64,000 nt of DNA from assembly GCF_007860095.1 (NCBI RefSeq), contig NZ_SJPT01000005.1:372001-436000 (forward strand). Reading direction: 5' to 3'. This DNA is from Novipirellula galeiformis. GTDB lineage: Bacteria > Planctomycetota > Planctomycetia > Pirellulales > Pirellulaceae. Shown piece by piece: positions 17,364-26,900 of this stretch (position 1 is the stretch's first letter; each line of letters begins with the position of its first letter). The notes below the pieces were generated by a model, which worked only from the letters and a program-made list of their open reading frames with translations, was not told the origin of the DNA and did not search any database. The translations under genes and the position numbers were made by a program.

Positions 17364-17438
17364 ACGAAGGATGCCGCCAACGATTCGTGAGACAGCATTG
17401 ACCGAACGATCGTCGATGGCTTGGATGGGAACCGCCGC

Positions 17439-17474
17439 GACGGCGTTTTCGACGGCGTTTTCGACGGCGTTTTC
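17439..17474. repeat. Three tandem copies of GACGGCGTTTTC
   Basis: Three exact 12-bp copies lie in the 258-bp gap after hydB. Short open frames that cross them give low-complexity peptides, so I call no gene in 17364-17621. Confidence 0.85.
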
Positions 17475-17621
17475 GTGGCGGTGGCCCCCGAAGGATTGTC
17501 TGCCGACGTCACCGCGTCCCTCACACGGGGCGTTCGTGCAATGGTATGCCACAAAACGCCGCTGCGCCGATTGCCAGCGGCCGAAGGGGTGAAGTGGGCG
17601 ATAGACGGCGGCATTGGAGAA

Positions 17622-18647
17622 TCACGGCCGAGGACTCACCGAATCCGCAGGGGAGGCGACGTTGAGCCGGGCCGACAACGCGGCGATGTAGTGCACCCGT
17701 TCTTGGTCATTGGCAAATTCGAGCGGGCGATGCAACTGCAAATCCCGGAGCGATTTAAAATGGTGCCGCTGTAGAAATGCGACCAAGCCGTCGATCAACG
17801 TGCGAATCGTGGTAGGCCCCGAGCGATACAATTCGGACGTGATCATGGCCACGTCGGCTCCCGCCAACAACACTTTAATGACGTCTTCGCAACTGGCAAT
17901 TCCTCCGCTTGCCGCAATCGACATCGCGGGACAGGTTGCATGAACTCGCATGATGGGGTTGAGCAGTTGAATCGCCGACCCCGGAGCAGTCAAACTCCAG
18001 AATGACTTTAACTTCAAACTTTCGAGACAGATATCCGTATCGGGACCACGTCCGTACACCACAAAGCCATTGGCTCCGGAACATACCCGGCGGGCAAGAT
18101 GCGGCAGACTAACGCCGACGCGTTCGAACTTGATAAACAAAGGGATCGAGATGGCTTCATTCACCTCCCCCACTGCGGCAACGATCGAGTCTTCGATCTC
18201 GCCCGATCCACGATAATCGCTCACCGGTGCATGATAGACATTCAGCTCAACCCCGGCGGCGCCCGCCTGTTCTAATTCTCCCGCGAAATCAAGCCACCCG
18301 TTCGCCGAATAGCCATTCAAGCTTGCGATCACGGGAATGGAGAGCTGCGAACTCGCACGCTCGACCAATGCCAAATAGTCTTCGGCACCTTCGCCTGCGG
18401 AACGGATTCGAAATCGTTCGCTGCGGGCCAACAATGCCTGTTCACGCTCGGTGATGGGGCGTCCCATCTTTTGTGTCCAGCGGATCACCTGTTCTTCAAA
18501 AACCGATGGCAACACGACAGCCCCCGCACCGGCCGCCTCGAGACTTGAGCGTGTTTGTTCGTCGCTCACCATCGGCGAGGCCCCCACGACAATTGGGGAA
18601 TCAAGAATCAAGCCACCGTACGCGGTCGAGAGATCAATCTTCATCAT
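17622..18647 (-). CDS. Dihydroorotate dehydrogenase-like flavoprotein
   Basis: A 341-residue TIM-barrel FMN protein. Family segments are [16 protein letters not shown] at the N-terminus, [21 protein letters not shown] and [21 protein letters not shown] near the phosphate-binding end. Pyrimidine synthesis is not its likely role. DHOD-like proteins of this branch occur next to hydrogenases and pyruvate:ferredoxin oxidoreductases and probably act on another small molecule (family knowledge; substrate unknown). It is convergent with hydB. Start [11 protein letters not shown] at 18647 was chosen over a frame beginning 21 codons earlier because the conserved fold starts here. Confidence 0.8.
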   Translation of the reverse strand: MMKIDLSTAYGGLILDSPIVVGASPMVSDEQTRSSLEAAGAGAVVLPSVFEEQVIRWTQKMGRPITEREQALLARSERFRIRSAGEGAEDYLALVERASSQLSIPVIASLNGYSANGWLDFAGELEQAGAAGVELNVYHAPVSDYRGSGEIEDSIVAAVGEVNEAISIPLFIKFERVGVSLPHLARRVCSGANGFVVYGRGPDTDICLESLKLKSFWSLTAPGSAIQLLNPIMRVHATCPAMSIAASGGIASCEDVIKVLLAGADVAMITSELYRSGPTTIRTLIDGLVAFLQRHHFKSLRDLQLHRPLEFANDQERVHYIAALSARLNVASPADSVSPRP

Positions 18648-18816
18648 AGTGCTCAGAGAAAAGACCCACCTCGCCGTCGAGGAGGAAATGCAATCGAAAA
18701 GAAGGAACACCCAAGGCCGCGAAACAGACTCCCCCCCAAGAAATTCGAGAGAGGGAGGTCAGCGGTACGCATCGCGAACGGCGAGAACCTCGGCTATTCC
18801 ATGTTCAAGTAACGAC

Positions 18817-19767
18817 TCAACGGCCGACCTCTTTACCAGCGACCTCGATCGGCGAGAGGAAGCCTGTGGGTTTGAGCGCGAGCATCGAACACGTTAGCTC
18901 CGAAATGATGGAATCGGCGGTGTTGCCAATCAAGAACCCAGGAACTCCGGTGCGACAAACCGTGCCCATGACGATCAAGTCGGCTTCGATTTGGTCCGCA
19001 ACCGCCCGAATGACTTCGGCCGGATCGCCTCGTTCCAAGTGGACATGAACGTGGGTGTCCTCCGCCCAGGGAGCTTGCAACAAATCATCGAGTGCCTGTC
19101 GCACCTTCGCTTCCTGCATTCCGACCAGACGATCGACCGTATCGTCCCCCATTCGCTTTCGCAAAGGCTCTTCCATCCACAGCCCCCAAACGCTAACGAG
19201 ATGCAGTTGAGCGTCTTCTCGTGCGGCAATGGAGAATGCAAGCTCAAGAATATTGCGATTGAGGTTTTGATGAACCTTGTCTTCGGTATCCAAGTCGATC
19301 GCAGCCAGCACTTGGTCGAACGGCCCGTGAACTTCGGGTTTGAGCAGCCAGACAGGACAGGGGCACATCCGCAACAGCGATCTCGCGACACTCCCAAAAA
19401 GCCGTCCTGTGGTCGAAAAACCGTCTGCCGTTTTGATCACCAAGTCGATGTCTTCAGCAATCACCCTGCGGATAATCTCCGTCGCGGGATCACCGCTAGC
19501 GACCACCAATTCGAGCGAAACCGCCGTATCGGCGTACTCCGACATGCGATCCAACAACCGCTGTTCACGATCCTTGACGACCAAGTTCTGGAGGTCATTG
19601 GAGGGAAATGCTTTGGTGATCAAGCCGACCGCTTTAGGAATGGGCTTGATCACATCCATGACCGTCAAGGCGGCACCGTTCGTGATCGCCAAGCCGACCG
19701 CGCGTGAGATCGCGGTCTCATCGGAACCGGTACCGGCATAACATAGGATTCGCTTGAAACGTTGCAT
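18817..19767 (-). CDS. Universal stress protein, two tandem domains (UspE-like)
   Basis: A 316-residue tandem Usp protein. Domain one (about 1-145) ends in GRLFGSVARSLLRMCPCPVWLL and domain two (about 155-300) in GVPGFLIGNTADSIISELTCSMLAL. Neither loop keeps the full G-2x-G-9x-G-S/T pattern, which in UspE-type proteins goes with other ligands or partner binding rather than ATP. The ATG at 19767 follows GAGAGGA; the frame opens earlier without support. It lies downstream of another tandem Usp gene on the same strand and may be co-transcribed with it. Confidence 0.88.
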   Translation of the reverse strand: MQRFKRILCYAGTGSDETAISRAVGLAITNGAALTVMDVIKPIPKAVGLITKAFPSNDLQNLVVKDREQRLLDRMSEYADTAVSLELVVASGDPATEIIRRVIAEDIDLVIKTADGFSTTGRLFGSVARSLLRMCPCPVWLLKPEVHGPFDQVLAAIDLDTEDKVHQNLNRNILELAFSIAAREDAQLHLVSVWGLWMEEPLRKRMGDDTVDRLVGMQEAKVRQALDDLLQAPWAEDTHVHVHLERGDPAEVIRAVADQIEADLIVMGTVCRTGVPGFLIGNTADSIISELTCSMLALKPTGFLSPIEVAGKEVGR

Positions 19768-19810
19768 CGTCCTCTCGCTCCGGTGGATGATTCCTCTGTT
19801 GCACGACACG

Positions 19811-19875
19811 CCTTATTCATCAACGCCTTACTCAATAACGGCTTACTCAACAACGGCTTACTCAACAACGGCCTG
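19811..19875. repeat. Tandem 15-bp repeats spanning a Usp stop codon
   Basis: Units of the form AACGGCTTACTCAAC are repeated three to four times with slight decay. The stop codon of the Usp gene at 19858 lies inside the array, so gain or loss of a unit could change its C-terminus. Confidence 0.75.
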
Positions 19876-20775
19876 CTCGGCAGACGCCACAGGATCGGCG
19901 CCCTGAAACAAGCGATTGCGAGTGATCCAAACGCTGCAACGAGCATGCCGAAGGGCATAACGCGATGTGCTGCCTAGCAAAAACCGACTCAAGCCATAGC
20001 GTGGCGTCTCGCCCAACACCAACAGGTCAATGTCGTTCTGCTCGGCAAACATCACAATGCCTTCTCCCACATGCTCGCTTTCGAGCAAATGAGTCTGGGC
20101 TTGAGGCGCCACGCCCAACAGTTGTTCTTGGGCTTGTTTCAAGTACGCGTTGTATTGCGAAGCCGCATCGGAATCCTCTCGGAGCTCGCCAAAAAAGTTA
20201 TAGAGATACGAAGCAACGCAGAGCACATGAAACTCGGTATCGTGACGCCAAGCGATCTCGGCAATCTCCTTCAGTGCGGCTTGGGATGGGACGCGACCGT
20301 CGTACGTCAAACAAACTCGGCTCCCCCTCTCGGTAACCTCACGGTCGCTCGGTCGCACCACCCAAACGCTACAATGGGCATGTGTTGCCACATGATCGCT
20401 GACACTGCCTAGCAACACACGACTGATCTGCGAGCGTCCTTTCGCGCCGACCACAATCAGATCGGCGCCAATCTCGTCGGCCGTTTCGATAATCGTTTCA
20501 TTGACGCTCCCGTTTTCGATCCGCTGCCCGATCGACACATTGGCGCCGTCAAAGATCGCCGAAATTTTTCCATAGTGCTCCACTGCAAATTCGCGGTCTT
20601 GATCACAAGCCTTTTCAAAGGCCTCGACCACCCCATCGCTGTCGAGCCGATAGGGTCGCTGTACGACGGTCAGCACGGTTACATCCCAACGATCGTGATG
20701 AGCCAAACAAGCGACCTGATACGCAGCCTCGTCCGACGCCGCGGAGCCATCAACGGCGAGCAACACCTTGTGCAT
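19858..20775 (-). CDS. Universal stress protein, two tandem UspA domains
   Basis: A 305-residue protein. Domain one has a complete ATP loop GAKGRSQISRVLLGS. Domain two has the related but incomplete GETPRYGLSRFLLGSTS, ending in CSVWITRN. The start ATG at 20775 has AAGGAG upstream; a longer frame starting at 20886 is not supported. A perfect sigma-54 promoter match lies 40 bp upstream. The closest relative in the window is the tandem Usp at 13400, with the same VLLGSVSD...VATH loop. Confidence 0.9.
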   Translation of the reverse strand: MHKVLLAVDGSAASDEAAYQVACLAHHDRWDVTVLTVVQRPYRLDSDGVVEAFEKACDQDREFAVEHYGKISAIFDGANVSIGQRIENGSVNETIIETADEIGADLIVVGAKGRSQISRVLLGSVSDHVATHAHCSVWVVRPSDREVTERGSRVCLTYDGRVPSQAALKEIAEIAWRHDTEFHVLCVASYLYNFFGELREDSDAASQYNAYLKQAQEQLLGVAPQAQTHLLESEHVGEGIVMFAEQNDIDLLVLGETPRYGLSRFLLGSTSRYALRHARCSVWITRNRLFQGADPVASAEQAVVE

Positions 20776-20811
20776 CTCCGAATCTCCTTGGAGGAATTCC
20801 AAGAAAAAGAA

Positions 20812-20828
20812 AGCAAACGGAGTGCCAT
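20812..20828 (-). promoter_or_regulatory. Predicted sigma-54 promoter for the tandem Usp gene at 19858
   Basis: Minus-strand sequence ATGGCACTCCGTTTGCT is a full match to TGGCAC-N5-TTGCT. The -12 GC is about 38 bp before the start codon. This is the best such site in the window. Confidence 0.7.
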
Positions 20829-21009
20829 TGATCGAAAACAACACTTTTCGCGCATGCCAGACGCTGGAGTGTGCAGATTGTCGCAACCCCCAGAGTCGAC
20901 GCGGACACCTGAGGGCTATTTGGGCTGGGCGCAGGGGCTACGGGCGGCACGACCGATGGTCAACTTCGATCGACCACCAGCGAAGCAAACGTTCACCGCT
21001 GGAGGGCGG

Positions 21010-22764
21010 TCAACGGTCAGACGTCTTTCGTGTTTCAGAAACTCTCCACGATTGGGTCGATTCGGTGAACTTCCCGAAGGTACAAGGCAGCAAGAGCAGC
21101 GAGGCGCCGCGCTGGAGCCCTTCGTCTTCCCCGTTTCTTCCTAAGATCAGATTCTCTCGCTGCTCTAGCGACGCAGCGAACCGCTGAACCTGTCCTGACG
21201 AGGCGTCGATGCAATTGACGATCGTGCCCGGTTGATCCTTTCCAGCGTCCGCATCCGTCGTCAAGCCAAGCGACGGCAACAGGGGACGGATAAAATCGAC
21301 ATCGCGTTCCCCCAGGCAACGGTAAATGCAATGACCTGCGTTCGCATCCGCAGCAAGCGACGGCAGCGTCTCTCCGAGATCAGCTAGCATCTCGACCAAT
21401 CCCGCACGCGTGTGGTGGACCAGGTCGCTTGGCGAGGAATTGCAATGGCGCCGAAAAACGCTGGGGGATGGAATTTCAACCGCATCCCACGAATCCCATT
21501 TACCGACCGCAAGCCAGCCGATTAAGACGGCAATTTTGACTAATTCCGCGTCCTCGCGGTCGAGCCGGTCGAGCGATACCAATTGTTCGTAGGAGGTATC
21601 GAAGTGCCGTAGCGGTCCGATGACATCATCAGGAACCTGCCAATTGCTCAATAGTCGTGCGAGTATCTCCGACTGACTCGCCGAGAACGTTCGCCGCTCC
21701 AAGACCGTCAACGACTCACCCGTTTGCTCCGCCAACTCGGTCAAGGTGGCCATGTCGTCTGGGAATTTTTTCGCAAGGACCATGCGACCGAGAAGATGCA
21801 TCGCCGCACTGAGCATCAGCCCGGCACTACGCTGGGCACTCGTTCTCTGAGAGAGGATCTGTTTAATTGCCACATGCGCCGCAAGACTGCGATGCCATGC
21901 GAGCTTTACATCCAAGGAAGGAACAATCATGTCACGCATGGACGAGCATGCATTGAGCGCAAGCGCCAGTTCTCCGATATGACGTCGTCCGATACGAACG
22001 ATGATCTCTTCCATGCTCAACATGGTGCGGCCGGATCGATTGTAAAAACTACTGTTTCCTAACCGCAGCAGTTCGGCCATCAATGTAGGCTCGAGCTCAA
22101 TTGCCTCGGCGATCTCATCCGCCTCCGAATCGTCGTCGCACGCCAGCCGGCAAACGTCGAGAGCCGCCTGAGAAAAGGGCAACGACTCGACCCCCAATGA
22201 GTCGATGGACTTGATTGCCGAAGCCTTGTCCTCCGCCGGAGGCGGTGTTTTTTTGTCACCCACTTGGCTCTCGGGAACGTCCGCCGTCGATGGGTCCACA
22301 GCGGGATCCGCCGAGCCCAGCACCGGTTCCGCCGTCGCAACGTTCGCGGGCGTCGAGCGTGGTGAGTCGCTTGCCGACGACTTGAGACGACGATCGACAA
22401 TCCCTCGAATTTTCGCGGCAAAAGCAGCGTAATCGGTGGGCTTGAAGATAATGTCATCCACCCCCCGGTTCATTAAATCCTTGGTAATCTTGGGTTCCAC
22501 GATCGCGGTGTGAACCGCAATCGTGGGGCGATTCGGTCGAGCTAACAACTCAACCGCGAGCGCATGACCATTTTTGTGCGGCATCGCCAAATCGGTGACC
22601 ACGAGATGGTATTCGCGCGATTCAATCAACTGCATCGCTTCCTCCCCATCACTGGCCGCATGACACACGAAGCCTTCCTGGCGCAACGCAAACGCCATCA
22701 TCTTTCTTACGATACCTTCGTCATCGACGACGATCGCAAATCGCTCTGTCGTTTGATCACTCAT
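21010..22764 (-). CDS. Response regulator with HDOD output domain
   Basis: A 584-residue protein: receiver at about 8-125 (FAIVVDDEG, Asp in LVVTDLAMP, Lys in IIFKP), a low-complexity linker at about 130-200, then an HDOD domain (about 205-400; LPFSQAALDVCRL, ELLRLGNSSFYN, IVRIGRRHIGELAL) and a less characterised C-terminal part. HDOD domains are HD-like and usually lack catalytic residues; they work in signalling complexes. It lies 40 bp downstream of the HD-GYP regulator and completes a three-gene unit. Start MSDQTTERF was preferred to a frame 24 codons longer. Confidence 0.83.
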   Translation of the reverse strand: MSDQTTERFAIVVDDEGIVRKMMAFALRQEGFVCHAASDGEEAMQLIESREYHLVVTDLAMPHKNGHALAVELLARPNRPTIAVHTAIVEPKITKDLMNRGVDDIIFKPTDYAAFAAKIRGIVDRRLKSSASDSPRSTPANVATAEPVLGSADPAVDPSTADVPESQVGDKKTPPPAEDKASAIKSIDSLGVESLPFSQAALDVCRLACDDDSEADEIAEAIELEPTLMAELLRLGNSSFYNRSGRTMLSMEEIIVRIGRRHIGELALALNACSSMRDMIVPSLDVKLAWHRSLAAHVAIKQILSQRTSAQRSAGLMLSAAMHLLGRMVLAKKFPDDMATLTELAEQTGESLTVLERRTFSASQSEILARLLSNWQVPDDVIGPLRHFDTSYEQLVSLDRLDREDAELVKIAVLIGWLAVGKWDSWDAVEIPSPSVFRRHCNSSPSDLVHHTRAGLVEMLADLGETLPSLAADANAGHCIYRCLGERDVDFIRPLLPSLGLTTDADAGKDQPGTIVNCIDASSGQVQRFAASLEQRENLILGRNGEDEGLQRGASLLLLPCTFGKFTESTQSWRVSETRKTSDR

Positions 22765-22804
22765 GTCATTGCCCCTAATGGAGATGCCCCCCGTACTAAC
22801 TTTT

Positions 22805-23902
22805 TTACCACCCATGCCCACAGGACTGCGTCTCAACCGGGCTCCAAGTCACGCTCGGCGAACCTACAAGTCCTGAACTCTCTTCGCAAGATTCCACTTC
22901 CAACCGATCTGCGAAACGCGAGCGAATCGTCTGAAAATTGCTCTCCAGTTCTAAAAATGCATCGACGACTCGCGGGTCAAAGTGCTGCCCGGCGCCCTCG
23001 ACAATGATCGCCTTTGCGACGTCGTGAGAATACGCGTCCTTGTAGACTCGCTTCGAAGTCAACGCATCATACACATCGGCCACGGCAACGATCCGTCCAC
23101 ATAGCGGTATCGCTTCACCAGCGAGCCCATGGGGATACCCCGTACCGTCAAATTTCTCGTGATGTGATATCGCGATGTCGCGAGCCATCTGCAGAAATCT
23201 TGCGTTGGGGTATTGATCCAATGCAGCCTGGAGCGTTTTGGCCCCTTCGACCGTATGCCCGCTCATGATACCAAACTCTGCATCGGATAGCTTCCCCGGT
23301 TTCAACAATATATTGTCGGGAATCGCAACTTTGCCAATATCATGTAACGGGCTCGTCTCGTAAATCAAATCAATGAAGCACTGATCCAACTCCGATGCGA
23401 ATTCCTGCTTCTTATACAACTGCTGGGCGAGGGACCTCGCATAATTGCGAACGCGTTCGAGATGCTCTCCCGAATCGGGATCGCGGGACTCCGCTAGTTT
23501 CGCCATCATGAAGACAGCCAAATCGCGAGTTTCCAGTGCGACAATCCTGCGTCCCGTGTTCACACGCATCAGCAACTCACCAGGATTGAACGGCTTCGCG
23601 ATGTAATCATCAGCTCCGGCGCCCAAGCCTTGAATCATATCTTTTGGACTATCGTGGCTGGTCAGCATTAAAAAATAGACGTAGCCGCCTGTCCGACGTT
23701 GACGCACGGCGTGACACAACTCGATGCCATCCATCAACGGCATTTCGCGATCGCAGACGACCAATTGGCAGTGCCCGCTCTCAATCACTTCGAGCGCTTC
23801 GATCCCATTGCATGCCGTGCTGACCTCCCACCCGGCGTTTCGGAGCACATGAGCCACCGCGTTACGTGCGACCGCTTCGTCGTCTACAACTAAAACATTC
23901 AT
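22805..23902 (-). CDS. HD-GYP response regulator (RpfG-like c-di-GMP phosphodiesterase)
   Basis: A 365-residue protein with an N-terminal receiver (VLVVDDEAV, Asp in LVVCDREMP, Lys in YIAKP) and an HD-GYP domain (about 140-325). The metal-site motifs HDIGK and HHEKFDGTGYP are complete, as is the downstream DVYDALTSKRVYK segment, so hydrolysis of cyclic di-GMP is expected. The ATG shares one base with the stop of the upstream hybrid kinase (TAATG), indicating coupled translation. It is therefore the probable output of that kinase. Confidence 0.92.
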   Translation of the reverse strand: MNVLVVDDEAVARNAVAHVLRNAGWEVSTACNGIEALEVIESGHCQLVVCDREMPLMDGIELCHAVRQRRTGGYVYFLMLTSHDSPKDMIQGLGAGADDYIAKPFNPGELLMRVNTGRRIVALETRDLAVFMMAKLAESRDPDSGEHLERVRNYARSLAQQLYKKQEFASELDQCFIDLIYETSPLHDIGKVAIPDNILLKPGKLSDAEFGIMSGHTVEGAKTLQAALDQYPNARFLQMARDIAISHHEKFDGTGYPHGLAGEAIPLCGRIVAVADVYDALTSKRVYKDAYSHDVAKAIIVEGAGQHFDPRVVDAFLELESNFQTIRSRFADRLEVESCEESSGLVGSPSVTWSPVETQSCGHGW

Positions 23903-26900
23903 TATTTACCGCCCCCGTTCTGCGCTGATTGATTCGCTTGTTCCCGCACCATGGGGACATAGCCCAAGCATTCATCGACGACCTCACGCAGATCATCGAT
24001 CAGGCTACGCAAGACCTCTATTTTGCCCGCTTTTCCTGCGGATTCGACCTTTGCGGAGACCGACTGCACATCGTGCGCTGCAACAATTCCCGCAATTCCT
24101 TTCAAGCCATGAGCCACCGCTCCCGCGGCAACGGCGTCCCCTCGTTTCGCATGAGCACAAATCTCATCGAAGCGATCACGACCATCCTCCATAAACGAAT
24201 CGAGCAACGACGACGCGAATTCCATGTCGCCCATACAGCGATTAAAGAATGTCTCGCTATCAATTGGTGTCAGAATGCGAGGTTCAACCGCGTGCCCCCG
24301 GTCGGCATTTTCCAGCGATTCAAACGGCTGGTCCACGTCCTGACGCAGGAATCGATTGATCGCATCGGTGAGCTGATCGGGATGAAACGGTTTGGAGATG
24401 TAATCATCCATGCCGGCGTCCAAACAGCGTTCATGGTCCCCCTTCACCGCATTGGCGGTCAGAGCAAGAATGGGCAGACGTCCCACCAATCGCCCGTCCG
24501 CTTCCCGCTCTCGAATCTGGCGAGTGGCATCATAACCATCCACTTCAGGCATCTGACAATCCATTAGGATCATGTCGTAATCCACGTTCACGGCCGCCTC
24601 GACCGCCTCTCGACCGTTGCCCACAAAATCGCAAGGCCAATCCTGACTCCTCAAGATTTCATGGACAAAAAGTTGATTGGTGGCGTTATCTTCCGCAACC
24701 AAAATACGGATATCCGAATGCGTCACAGGAGTCTCAATCCCATCGCCACCCACCGTCGAGACATCGCGCGAGGCCAACAAGGGTGGTTGCTTGCAACAAC
24801 AATCGACAATCGTGCTCAACAGCACCGATTGGCCGAGCGGCTTTCGCACATGGCGATCAAACACCGCGTTTGACGCGGCAGGGATCTCTTGCTCGATCGG
24901 CGCCATCAAAATAAGCAACATCTCTTTGCACGCCACGTCCGCTCGCAGACGTTGCCCTAATTGACAACCGTTCATGTCGGGAAGAGTCATATTAATCAGC
25001 GCCAGATCAAACGGCGTTCCCTGCGATTGTGACTTGCGAAGTTGCTCCAGGGCATCTTCCGCGTTGCCGGCCGAGACCACACTCATCTCCCAACCCTGCA
25101 TCATACTGACCAGCGTTTTCCGAGATTCCTCGTTGTCTTCTACGACCAACACACGCAGCTGGTGCAATTCGTCGTACTCGATTCGCTCACGTAATTTCGG
25201 TACATCGGATCGTTCGAAGGAGAGCGTGAACCAAAACTGCGAGCCCACGCCGACTTCGCTTTTCACACCAATCGCCCCCCCCATCGCTTCGACAAGTCCT
25301 TTGCTAATCGAGAGCCCGAGACCGGAACCGCCGTATTGGCGACTCGTCGAACTATCCATTTGCGAGAACGAACGAAACAGTCGGTCCAAGCGATCTCGCG
25401 GGATCCCGATGCCGGTATCAGCAATCGTGAATCGAATGGTCGCCTCGCGCTCGGAAAGCTGCAACGGTTCGGCGAGCAGCGTCACTTCGCCCTCCGCGGT
25501 GAACTTGATCGCGTTACCGATCAAGTTGAACAGGATTTGACGCAACCGATTGCTATCTCCTACCAGCGATAGTGTGGAGGGATGATCCAAATGATAGAGC
25601 ACTTCGACATTCTTGCCGTCGAGCCGTAGCGGCATGGACGTCATCACATCATCGAGCAGCTCCAACAGATCGAAGGGATGCTCGTCCAACTCGAGGCGCC
25701 CCGCCTCGATTTTGGAAAAATCGAGAATGTCATTGATCAACGTCATCAGCGCCTTCCCGCTCGATTGACATGCGTTCAAGAATCGCTGTTGGCGAGCGTC
25801 GAGTCCCGTTTCGGACAACAACTCCGTCATTCCGATCACCCCATTGAGCGGAGTGCGCAGTTCGTGACTCATCGCGGCAAGAAATTCACTTTTGGCCATA
25901 CTGGCCTTTTCCGCCGCGTGTTTCGCCCCCATTAGTTTTGCTTCTGACGCTTTCTGTAACGAGGCATCCAACACGAAGCACAAAATCAAATCGTCTTCAT
26001 CGTCGAGCAGCGTGGCACCAAGGAAAACGGGTACACGGGATCCATCTTTGCAAATGAGCTCTTTTCCATACGGTTTGACAGCCCCGGTCATGGTAAGTTC
26101 TTGAATCGCTTCTTCGTCCATGGGCAGCAGCTCGGCGGGGGTGAGTTCTCGCCAGTTAAGATGTCCCTGGTCAAGCTCCTGTTGAGAGTAACCAATCATC
26201 CGCAACATCTCATCGTTTGCCTGTTCCACCTCTCCACTCAAACGACACATCGTGATGCCCACGATATCCGACCGCAGCAACCGGGCAAATCGATTCTGCT
26301 GTTTCCGCAATTCCAATTCCGCATTCTTTCGCTCCGTGATATCCACTTGCGTTCCAATGAACTGCGTCAACTCTCCCTGCTCGTTGAAGACGGGATCAAT
26401 TTTCAAATCCACCCAGTACCGGCAACCTGATTTTCGATAGTTCACAATTTCTACCGCGACGCTTTCCCTGCGCATCACAGACGCTTCGATCAAGGCAACC
26501 GTAGCAGGATCGGTATCAGACCCTCGCAGTCGAGCCCCCGCGTATTCCCCGACGACTTCATCCAAGCGGTAACCGGTCAATTGCGTAAATGCATCGTTGA
26601 CCCACTCGATGCGACCTTCCGCGTCGCTGATCACGACGGAGTGCTTTGTTTTGCTCGCCACCAGCGAAAGCTTTTGAATTTGCTCGGTGTATTGCAGCAA
26701 CTTTGCCTCCGCATCCTTTCGCCCCTGAACATTCTCGATCAATGAAATAAAGTGCTTGGGTTCTCCGCTCGCGTCACGCACCAACGAAACGGTTAAGTTG
26801 CCCCAAACGTGCGTGCCATCTTTACACAGGTAGCGTTTTTCCATCGAGTACGAATCAATCTTGCCGCTCAATAACTCATTCGTCTTGTGGAGATCCGCGT

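Noticed and set aside
17421-17774. Open frame running over the GACGGCGTTTTC repeats after hydB
   Set aside because: Product is low-complexity and overlaps the 3' end of the DHOD-like gene.
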